Below the pieces are notes generated by a model. That model saw nothing but the letters and a program-made list of their open reading frames with translations, ran no database searches and was not told the origin of the DNA. DNA of 64,000 nt, taken from Diphasiastrum complanatum. Taxonomy: Eukaryota; Streptophyta; Lycopodiopsida; Lycopodiales; Lycopodiaceae. Location: contig CM055107.1 of NCBI GenBank assembly GCA_029204225.1, positions 19,957,997-20,021,996 on the forward strand, written 5' to 3'. The position numbers and the translations under genes were made by a program. Of the stretch, positions 54,468-64,000 are shown one piece after another. How positions within the stretch are numbered: the first letter of the stretch is position 1; every line of letters starts with the position of its first letter.

Positions 54468-57042
54468 ATGACTTCAATGACTTCATACTTGTTGCAACCA
54501 AGTGAGAGATTGTCTACTTCCAATTATTCAATATGGAAGTTGAGGATGGAGTCCATCTTGATACTCCAAGATGTGATGGACATTGTACTTGGGATTGAGG
54601 AGGAGCCTCAAGTCCTTCAAGAAGTACCAAAAATACAAGAAGAGAGCCAGGATGGCTCTCCACTACATTAAGATGAATGTCTCTAATGAGATATTGAGGG
54701 AGATTGGTGATTGTTCTACATCCAAGGAAGCTTGGGATTGTCTCAAGTCCATCTATGAGGCTAAGAACACCTCTAGGCTCCTCACTCTTAGAAATCAAAT
54801 ATTCCAAAGCAGTCAAAAGAGTGATGAGAGTGCATCTGATTATGTTTTGAGAGTCAAGGATATTCATAGGGAGCTTGCATGTATTGGTGACTCAATCAAT
54901 CAAAGTGAGCTAGTCCAAGTCATTCTCAATGGCTTGAGAGATGAATATGACAACCTTGTCCAATCCTATGCTATTAAGGAGGAGCTACCAAGTTTGGAGG
55001 CCCTTCAAAGTGTGCTTATTTATGAAGAATCAAGACAAGAGTACAAACTCTTGAGGATGGACAAGCTATCACTCAATCATGATGATGGCAAAGTTCTATT
55101 TGCCAAGCACAAAGAGAGGAGTAAGAAGCAACACCATCACTTCTCTAATGACAAAGCTAAAGACCAAGATGGAGAGGATGAGGATACCTCTCATGCTTCT
55201 AATTCAAATCTCAAGAAGAAGATGATCAAGTGCTTTTATTGTGGCAAGAAAGGCCATTATGCCACCGATTGCTTCAAGAAGAAGAATCAACTCAATCAAG
55301 CCAACATCACCAATGAGAAAGAAGACTATATTGCAAGTGATGGAGAAGGCTCTCTTATGGCATCAAGCTTCTCCTCTTCCACCTTCAACAAGGATGACTC
55401 ATGGTATATTGATAGTGGAGCATCTTCACATATGTGTGGCTCCAGGCACTTTTTTTCATCTATTATGCCTTATGATGGAGTCAAGAAGACCATATACTTT
55501 GCAAGTAAGCATGAGTGCAATATTGAAGGAGTAGGGATTATTCCCTTGAAGATTGCATCTTCTAAAGATCTCTTTCTCAACAATGTTCTTTTTGTCCCAA
55601 AGCTTACAAAGAACATCTTAAGTGTTGGCCAACTTCTTGATAGTGGGTTTGATGTCAATTTCAATATTGGCAATTGTGTGATTAAGAAGGATGGTGAGAT
55701 CCTTGCATATGGATCAAGATTTGAAGGCATCTACAAATTGGATCCAAGTGAGAGTGCAAACTCTCTTGATGTTTCTTATATTTCCAATATTTCAAAGGAG
55801 GAGGATTACACAAGATGCACATATCTTCTCTCTTCAAGTATTATGGTGTATGATTATTCCTTATTATTCAAAGCATATGTTGAGAAGAAATTCTCATTGA
55901 AGATCAAAGCTTTGAGGAGTATTGGAGCTCTTGAAGGAATAGCACCATATGAAGTTTTATTCAAGATGAAGCCTAAGGTTGATCACCTTAGTGAACTTGG
56001 TAGTGCTTGCTTTGCACATATTCCCTTGGAAACAAGAAGGAAGGATGATCCAAGCTCATGGATCATGATTGGATACTCATCCATCAAGGAGGCCTTTAGT
56101 GTCTTTACACTCTCTATTTCAAATGTGATCGTGAATAGAGATGTCATATTGCATGAAGATTCAATCTTGGAAGTGGCCGAGATCAAGGCTTCTCAAGAAG
56201 CATCACAAGTTATCCTTTTTGAAGGTATTCAAGTTATGATGGGGCCAATGTGTGAGGAGGAGTTTCTTCTTCATATGATTTCAAGAAGATCTTCAAGATG
56301 CATGGCCGAGTCTTTATGGCTCACCTTACATGGAAAAGAGGGGCATCTTTCATGTTGTATCTACTACAACACATTCATATATGCTTCTCTTCCTTTGCTT
56401 GAAATGCTATCTTGCTTCATTGAATTTTTTGGATCTCAAAGTTCAAGAAAAGCTATACTAGTTTTGTATGATGCTTATGGTATGGACATGTTTCTTGTCA
56501 TTATTGACTTAGATGTGTTTCCAATACTTTTTGAATGCAAGATATTGTATTGTCAAAAGTATGCTCTTGGTTCTAGTAAGAACAAGATTGAGCTTGGTAC
56601 TCACTTTTTTGAAAATCATGTTTTCACATGTTTTGAGGCAAATTGTAAACTCCTCTTGAGATTAAGTGAAGCATCCAAAGTGGACACTTACATCCTTGAG
56701 AGAGTAACTAGCCTAAAAAAGATCAAGATAGTCTTTGATATCAAGATTAGATCCATCATGGATATAGTTCATTGTATGTGGACTAGTCAAGCTAGAAAGC
56801 ATAATCTTGATAATCATCATTGTTTCACATCTTATGATCTTGATCTCCATGATCCTTATGAGGCTTGGAAGCCTCAGATTTCTCTATTTATGGTGCATCC
56901 ATCATGCAAGTGGAACTTTCAAGGCAAAGATCATCATCAAGCATGGAGGAAGCCCATGATAATAGTGGCATATTGGTGGAGCACTCTTCAAAGGCATTGG
57001 CAAGAGATCTCTACCAAAGAGATCTTATCATGGATATGGTGA
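54468..57042 (+). CDS. Gag-protease polyprotein with integrase core deleted and unknown C-terminal part
   Basis: Begins MTSMTSYLLQPSERLSTSNY at 54468. A one-base frameshift between 54,583 and 54,671 moves the frame, after which a single frame stays open to 57042. Gag: EAWDCLKSIYEAKNTSRLLT and LNGLRDEYDNLVQSYAIKEE. The zinc knuckle CFYCGKKGHYATDC is at 55231-55272, and the protease WYIDSGASSHM begins at 55402. The integrase is reduced: FSLKIKALRS joins directly to IGALEGIAPYEVLFKMKPKV at about 55,920, losing the D,D,E core in frame, then IPLETRRKDDPSSWIMIGYS and NVIVNRDVILHED. From about 56,200, some 280 residues (SCCIYYNTFIYASLPLLEML, YDLDLHDPYEAWKPQISLFM) match nothing I recognise. There is no YVDD. 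Confidence 0.88.
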
Positions 57043-57165
57043 GGGTGCTGCTATGATGGATCCATTGGCTGATCTTCACTTCTTATGCATACCAAAGGAT
57101 CCACTCAAAAAGATTTACAAACTTCTCAAGTGATCTAGTACCTTTCCAAGCTATTTTTTGAGGAG

Positions 57166-57983
57166 TGTGAGAAATTGGCAAAAATCTAGCTTGGTATTTT
57201 TTATGATAGAAGTTTGTAAGTGAATCTCACATGTGTAGAGGATGTTCCCACGTGTGGAGAATTGTAAAGTAAATCAAAATGTTTGATATAGGGGTCTCAT
57301 AGAATTTCATAGTCAAGCATTTAGGTGTAGGATGTTGATAGGGTCAAATTTGGCATAGATGGCAAATTATCCATTTCCACTTGTAATGCCAATATTGAGC
57401 CAAAATAGAGCCAAACTTGTGCCAATTAGAGTGTAGACAAGTGTCATGCTTTTGTTTGATGAAGCTTAGAGGTCCAATAGGATCTAGAGGTGGAACCTTG
57501 TGAGGTCCAATAGAAAATTGAGGTGTGCTTGAATATAGTCCAATAGAATTTAGAGGTGCATGGATCAATGGTCCAATAGGATTAAGAGGTGGCAAAGTGT
57601 GATCCAATCATAGTTAAGCATAGTGGTAGCTCATGAATCTATTAGTATCATTGTACTCCTCCTTTTGGATCTAATTGATTTTGAGATTGAGTGGATTTTG
57701 AGTGTCATTGAATTTCTAGCTTTCTCTCTGTACCCGAGAGCTCATGATGGTTTTTCTCTCTCTACCCGAGGAGAGCAGCTTGTTTTTACTTGGAATACTT
57801 TTGGAACACTTCCCACACGTGTGAGTGAGAGTTGGAAGTGATTGAATGCATGTAGTAGTGTGTTTTTGCATAGAATCAAAGATAGATCTTGAATCTCAAT
57901 CTAGTCTTGATCTTGGTGCATCTACACACCTTAGGAGATCACAAGTACATGTAGTGGACAATCCACACGTGTGAAATTCAACA
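57166..57983 (+). repeat. 3' LTR of the young Copia-derived element
   Basis: Near-identical copy of 52891-53710. Preceded by TTTTTTGAGGAG (polypurine tract) and followed by the TGAGT target duplication. Confidence 0.96.
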
Positions 57984-57988
57984 TGAGT

Positions 57989-60244
57989 CACTAACAAGTT
58001 TGGTGAATTAGCTAGTAATAAACTTTTCATTTAAAAAAAATTTGTGACATCAATTTATCTAGGCTAGTCGAAATAAAAAAGATGTAAGAATGACTTTGAA
58101 CAATAAATCATTCTAATTTTTTGTTTCTCATAAGCACTATATACACAAGTTTTCATATCTTTTAGAATTTTGAATTTTCATTTGAAAAATAAAAAACTTA
58201 TTTCTCTTAATAATATTTCATGGAAAAACAATAATTAAAGAATTAAAACATTATTCAAACATCAAAAACACCATAATACTCAAAAAACAAATTAAGGTTC
58301 CAAAAGAGAAAACTTCTAGCTTCCTAAGTATGGCTCTTCAAAATATATGAAAGAGCTTGAAATTAATTTTGAAAGAGTAAAAGTGACAGTATAAATCCAA
58401 TGAGGAGCTAGGATGGAATTGATCACATAACAAGAGTGCCAATAGCTATCTCACTCTCTTTGGTACTTGAGAAGAATCACTCTTCGATTTCTCAACAAGA
58501 TGATCTTGAGCTTGATCAATCTCCTGGATCCAAACCTAGCTCAATTTACTATAGATTTGATCAAAACCACCCTCATCCTTGATCTCAACTTCACAAGAAG
58601 GGTGAATCCACCTATTCTTAACCAAAAGCACTTTAGAGCACACAAATGTCTCACTAATAAAGCCCTTTGAATTCAGGTTGAATCACATTGACATTAAAGA
58701 CGATTCCTTAGTATGTAACATAGTTGTTCATTCCGGACTAGAATGCATTCAATTCTAGAACGTGCCAATTTTTTTTTTTAAGTACGTAGTTAATTAACAA
58801 AAAATAAAAATAAAAATTTGATTTTATTCTGGGTTTGGATTTGGGGATTACAATTTGGGGTTTTTAAGATTTTATGCACTATTTTAGAGGCTTACATTAT
58901 GCACTATCTGGAGAAGGCTTTAAAACTCATAAAACACTAATAATGAGCCACCATAAGATTAATCATTCACAAATTGACAAAACCATAAAAGTATCAAAAA
59001 AATCATAAAATTATTTGAAAACCATGATAATTGAACCATTTTATAAATTGAGCATGATGTTAGATATAGACTACATTTCTCTATTAAGATAATTGGTACA
59101 TTCAACATCTTAGAAATTGTTAGTGAGATTAACAATACTTTTGGTCATCCGAGTAATCAATCCTTCGACCACATTGAGTGATGCCATAACATTCAATAAC
59201 TCAAGCACAATAGTCTTATATGAAAAATCATTTACACTTAATGTCTACATCTAATAACATACAGAAGATGTTACATAACGGCTCCATGATACCAAATATA
59301 AATTCTAGGCACTATGAAGAACTTAATAGCATAGATCACGATAGCTTACCTTACCACAAAAGATCACGATAGTACTAGTTCAAAGCAAAGCTAAGACAAC
59401 ACCCATCAAATAAGATATCATTTAATTATAAAATTCATAGACCACGGGTACTAGCTGTATGGCCCTCCACTTTAACCATGAGCTGGTAGGTCATGCATGG
59501 GTTGGATACTATAATCTATTGGCATAAACCAAAAGGCACAATAGAACTCATAGAGTAAGAAAGGAGGAGAAAGTATGGCCATGAGGAGTGGAAGAGAACA
59601 ATCAAAGTACACCATTGTGGATTCCGGATTTAAGCAGGTGAAGTGCACAAATTTGCCAGATCTTTGCAGGTAGATTGATGTTGCAGTGAAAGGATGAGCA
59701 GACTTCAATTTATAATTACCCAAAGACTAGAAAAAGGTGAGACTGTATCATTGGATGTGAATAAAAGAGACATGAAGGACAATGTGGGCCTCTTACCAAA
59801 TAAAGAGATCTTTATATTAGCAATATGGACACGTCGTCGGACCAATGATCGGGACCTCATACCAACGATATGGACCTCCTGCAGAACGACGCCCAGCAGG
59901 AGGCCCGTATTATATTGCAGGGAAAAGGATGGATCGCAGACTACCTGCTTTATACCCGATCACTTGATGCTTTAATAAAAAACTGTATGAGCTCAGACTG
60001 ATCATTTGAAAATTAACACTCGCAAAGCCTTCAAACTATACTGAAACAAGCTGAGACGTATGAGTCTCTTTATGTGAAATTATCAAGCTTGCAGGAGTCC
60101 ATTCGAATGTGCACGTCAGACCTTCGGTTAACATAATAGTTGCTATGGGTTACATTCCAGATTCAAGTCCTTTTTATTTTATTCAACCACACACCAAGAT
60201 ATTGTTGTTTCCCAGCCAGCTTAGTGAAGGTCCTGATGATCCCT
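57989..60244. other. Intergenic plus XTH 3' region, no gene assigned
   Basis: AT-rich. Short frames at 58467-58670 and 59472-59975 show no family signature. The last few hundred bases next to 60245 must hold the XTH 3' UTR. Confidence 0.45.
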
Positions 60245-61573
60245 TTAGAATTGATGATTGCACTCTGCTGGAAGAGTTGGGTATCGTTTAACATCCTTGC
60301 AATAGTCATAATCCGTATAGTTGTTCTGCACTATACTGAGCATGAATGCTTGTTCGGAGCTAAGCGTTTGGTGGGCTTCCTGCTCCCACCAGAGATTTGA
60401 GGTTGATGCAGAACACTCAGAGTCTTGCCCCTTCCAAATGCATGCGTCAACCTTGAAATTGCGAAAAGATGCAACGAAGGGAGCGTGATTCCAATTTATC
60501 TTATCTTTACCGAAGCGTGTTGCCCAATAGTCTCCATTCCATATGCTTACATAAAGACGCATGGGCCTAGATACGTACGGAACTCCAAGTGCTTGATTAT
60601 TTGCAAAAATTCTGATCGGAATTGAGTCTACAAAAAACCTGGAAACAAGTTCGACACCTCTCAACATAAGCTGAGCAGAAATAGCGTTCTCATATACATA
60701 TACATTACACCCTGAGAAAAATTCAGCGACGAAGTTGCTTAGAATCTAGTGGAAAAGGAATACATACACAGCATGGTAATTGTTCCATAGAAAAGAATAT
60801 GTATGATAATCTGCTGCTGGATCAAACCATAGTCTAATGCGATGCTCACGGCCAGAAGTTCCGTTAGAATAGACATTTGTTTGTAGTAGGTAAGGCTGAC
60901 CAGAGACGTTCCCTAAGAACTCAAAATCGAACTCATCATTTATCTCGGACGATAGCTGAAAATCATAGCAACACATGACACTAGTTGTGTGTTAGATTTA
61001 GCTACAAATTATTTAGAGGTGAGGAATGCAGCTTGAGAAATTAAATCTGACGGCTTTAAGAAAATGATCTGGTCTATCCAAATCTATTACCATCATGTTC
61101 AGAATATTAACGAGCTAATGTGGAATTATTTGTCAAAAATATTGCAGCATACATAGTATGCAGTCACTGTTCCTGCTGAATCTCCAGCAATCAGCTTAAT
61201 CTCCATACTGACACTCCCGTATAAAAACTTCTTGCTGGATGCGAAACCTGATCCTGTATAGATTGCTCTTTCATTATACATTGTTTGTTGGCCATGTGGA
61301 TGATCACTAGGCAAACGAATCAACTAAATTACAGAAACTTTCAGTAAAACATTAACGGCAGCGAAAACATAACAAATTTGCCTTACCAGACGCAGAATCA
61401 AGTGTAAGCTGAATCGCTTCCTCAGCATCTAACATTCTGACGTGATCTTGAGAAAACGTGATATACGTCTGATTCTTAATGTCAACAGCCACTGCACTAG
61501 TGGCATAGAATGTAAGTACTACAGCCAGCAACAAGGAGATCACAGTGTACGAGAGTAGCAACTCCTGTCTCAT
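60245..61573 (-). CDS. Xyloglucan endotransglucosylase/hydrolase (XTH), four exons
   Basis: A GH16 wall enzyme that cuts and rejoins xyloglucan in the apoplast. Exons: 61573-61387, 61253-61153, 60955-60768, 60638-60245, giving 289 aa, the usual XTH size. The start is the ATG giving [20 protein letters not shown], a clean signal peptide; in-frame ATGs at 61606 and 61690 would lengthen it by 11 or 39 residues. The catalytic motif [11 protein letters not shown] lies at about 102-112, with Glu104 as nucleophile and Glu108 as acid/base, followed by N-glycosylation site [23 protein letters not shown] and [11 protein letters not shown] match the family. The end [20 protein letters not shown] then C carries the conserved C-terminal cysteines. 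The usual HDEIDFEFLGN is [11 protein letters not shown], an accepted variant. Splice sites are all GT-AG and in frame; it looks functional. Which polymer it prefers cannot be told. Confidence 0.95.
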
Positions 61574-61690
61574 ACTGCATCCATGGATAATAGAAAGCGA
61601 ACCCATTTTACAAGATGAAGCAATACCCTTACTACCTATGCATTGAGAGAAGAAGATAGTGGGAGCTGATAGTGTTTGTAAGAAGTGCAT

Positions 61691-63706
61691 GAGGAAAGGA
61701 TAGGCGCTTTATGGTTACATTACATACTAGTTATTAATGAGCAAGGACTTTATTTACTCGTGACTGGCCAACTCCAACACCTTCTACTTCATTTCTCCAA
61801 TATAATGTCATGTGATGTCACACAAGCTGGTAGTCGGTGTTGTTGTTGTTGTTGATAAAGGTACCTACTTCCATGTTGGCTGGAGCGTCGCTTTTGGGCC
61901 CCCAAAAGACATCGAATCTCCTCCGGACGAATGGAACCATCTGAGAGAGACACAGATCACACACAACATTGATTTTCTTTGCCATCTACTCTTCCAAAAA
62001 CCCATGCAACTCACATTCCCACATTGAATGTGAGCCAAGCTGTTCTAGGATGTGCAAACATGATTTGTTTATTTATATAATCTCTTGCTTTGATTATTGA
62101 AGGATGGGAAAACACATCAATGTACAAATACATGAAATCAAATAGAAAGATAATGCCCATTGGCAAAGATTAATTAAGCTAAAAAGCTTGTTAAACATAA
62201 AATATGAAGCACATTATAAAAGTGTTATGATGTTAAAAAATGAGTTGTTCTACATCATTCCTTAAGCAACTAAAATGCAAAAATTTGCTATGACGTTTGC
62301 ATCTCCTAAGTTTCTATGTTGCTTTCATCTTTTGTGTCATCCATCCTTGACGACGTAAATCCCTCTCCATTATTTGTGTTTGAAGATTTTTCTATCTCCC
62401 CATCCATGAGACCCCCCCCCCCCCCCCCCCCAGCTGATCCCGCCTTGTGAGGGTCCTCAAATCAAGGGAGACCCCCATTTTGAAGCCTCCCCTTATACAT
62501 AAACTCCTCTTTCCTTCTCAAGGTTTTGAAGCTTTGATGATATCAAACTCCTTTTCTTAGTTCTTGGTTTCTAATTTTGGGAACTTGGTAAATTCACCTA
62601 ATTATTTCTATTGAAAGGCTACAAAATGGTGTCTAATTAAAGTGGCAAAATATATAGATGATGGCGATGATGATGTAACTCTCCCAAGTGGCAGTGTTGT
62701 ACTATCCATGATACACAATCTATGAAAATTTCAACACAAGCCAAGATTTTGCTTGTACTCCCTATTTACATGGCCATCAACCTAATTTGCAATTATGAAT
62801 ATATGTGCAACCTTCCGTCGAGGAAGGTGTGAATGCTTCAATCATTAGAGGAACTCCAAAATAAAAAAAGACCCTTTGTAAAGATACTTTTATTTTTTTT
62901 CTCTAGTTTTGACCTCCACCTGGCCCAATCAAAATGCACAAATTCTACGTAACGTACCTTAAATTAACTACAAAATACTAAATATATTACAACAAACTTT
63001 GAAATTTGTGTCAGGCAGCATGGACGTATCCCATTGGTTCGCTCTTCCTGCCCGACACGTGCTAATCTGCCCGTCAACGTCAATACCTCAAGTTAAATTT
63101 ATTTAACTATGCTGGTTAGCATAATGAAATTTGTTAACCAGACTAGTTATAGTTGTAGAAATATAGTATGCACAATCACTAGAAATATAGTATGCACATT
63201 AACTGTGACTACTGTGGCATTCACATGAGATCAAATGTGATACGAAAAACTGAATTGAGTATCATATCAGAGACATTTTTGGTGCTCAAGCTTTGAAAAT
63301 AGCAATGGCAAGGAGACCAAGATCTACAGTTGAGTCTGTGATTCTTTACAATGAGAAAGATGATGCGGATAACTAGAAGCCAACAAAATATACGAAGAAT
63401 TCATGGATGTTGTTGCATCCATCATCAAAAGGGCAATTTTTGATAGAAGAAAAGAGCAAAGATGACATACAAATCTTACTGGAAAGCAAAAATTCTGGAG
63501 TTTAAGACTACTCCCGAAGGTCACTCTATATCAAAAGTTTTAGTACAACATGTTTGTATGCATTCAGAAATAAAAGTACAAGATATCAATCCTCATGATC
63601 ATCGAAAATGTAACAAAACGTATGCACTCTACTACAATCATAGGTGTTTTTTGATTGATGCTCTTCAGATGACAATTTAAACTATTCAACGTTTTTTTTC
63701 TTTCAG
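61691..63706. other. XTH upstream region and spacer
   Basis: Contains the XTH promoter; CCATAAAG on the minus strand near 61,710 could be its TATA box. A run of 20 C lies at 62412-62431. No gene is assigned before 63,707. Confidence 0.45.
62412..62431. repeat. (C)20 homopolymer
   Basis: Twenty consecutive C. It is a length-unstable site and could form G-quadruplex or i-motif structures. Confidence 0.97.
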
Positions 63707-64000
63707 ATTTTTATCCATCAAACATAAGTAAATGGGAGCCAGCACACTCACTTGCAGGAATATTGGATGTGATTCACTCTGATGTTGGAGAGTTGCAATA
63801 CAGAGAAAGAAGTCCAAAGGAACTTGCAGATAGTGGCATATATTTTTATGAATCTTCATATATACCACAAACCGATGGAGGTTTCGGCAAGCTTGAAGCA
63901 ATTCCATTGCCTAGTTTTCAGAGTGATAAGTGGCCTACTTCTGACAGTATTGTTTTTGAATCCTTTAGATGCAAGCTACTCATTGATGTTACAAATGCCA
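63707..64000 (+). CDS. Exon of an unrecognised gene, running off the window
   Basis: After a strong polypyrimidine tract and TTTCAG (acceptor at 63706) a 98-codon frame stays open to the window end: FYPSNISKWEPAHSLAGILD, VIHSDVGELQYRERSPKELA, FYESSYIPQTDGGFGKLEAI, PLPSFQSDKWPTSDSIVFES, ending KLLIDVTNA. Composition and codon use look like a real conserved protein rather than a transposon. I cannot name the family. Upstream exons are not identified between 61.7 and 63.7 kb. Confidence 0.6.

Larger units (their letters stand above)
52891..57983 (+). mobile_element. Young non-autonomous Copia-derived LTR element, 5,093 bp
   Basis: LTRs at 52891-53710 (820 bp) and 57166-57983 (818 bp) differ, by eye, by four substitutions and two single-base indels. 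TGAGT occurs on both flanks (52886-52890, 57984-57988), a 5-bp target duplication. The primer binding site TGGTATCAGAGCC starts at 53711, and a purine tract (GAGGAG) precedes the 3' LTR. The interior codes for Gag, a zinc knuckle, protease and a shortened integrase, but has no RT or RNase H. With such similar LTRs it moved recently, so enzymes must have come from another Copia element (inference). Confidence 0.95.

Overview
The window is nuclear DNA of a land plant with a large, repeat-rich genome. Plant-type genes (histone H2A with a plant octamer promoter motif, an XTH cell-wall enzyme, a kinase with a plastid-transit-like N terminus) lie among LTR retrotransposons, L1-like LINEs, a hAT transposon and very long (GA)n/(CT)n arrays. 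The huge TE-filled introns and abundant AG microsatellites would fit a fern or another non-seed vascular plant. That placement is an inference and I cannot name a species.

Layout. 0-1 kb holds three (GA)n arrays. 1.25-1.76 kb (+) is a two-exon H2A gene. From 46.86 kb down to 3.90 kb (-) one gene with 13 exons and 12 introns encodes a 570-aa Ser/Thr kinase with a C-terminal hydrophobic domain. Every junction keeps the reading frame, and the kinase motifs are complete only when exons 20 kb apart are joined. Intron 9 (5.4-23.7 kb) contains five LINE copies or fragments, a Ty3/Gypsy remnant and a 3.9-kb hAT element inserted into a LINE. Intron 5 (25.0-39.9 kb) contains LINE pieces, a Copia element split into two opposing arms, two more LTR/primer-binding-site junctions and Ty3/Gypsy pieces. 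Intron 3 (40.6-45.6 kb) contains another Ty3/Gypsy remnant. 46.9-52.9 kb is intergenic, with one Copia LTR-gag remnant. 52,891-57,983 is a very young Copia-derived element with near-identical LTRs and a 5-bp target duplication. It keeps gag and protease but has lost the integrase core and the reverse transcriptase. 60.2-61.6 kb (-) is a complete four-exon XTH gene, and an unrecognised (+) exon runs off the right edge.

Main points. (1) The LINEs share an L1/Tx1-like layout (an ORF1p-like domain, endonuclease, YADD reverse transcriptase, CCHC-like tail). Their 3' ends run directly into (CT)n tracts, and one copy has (GA)n on both sides, so this family is linked to the microsatellites either by targeting them or by seeding them. 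(2) The kinase gene spans 43 kb for 1.7 kb of coding sequence and uses a GC-AG intron inside HRDIK/PEN. (3) The young Copia derivative has a single long frame that includes about 280 residues I cannot assign. The three active-looking host genes are independent; no operon-like or pathway relation is visible between them.
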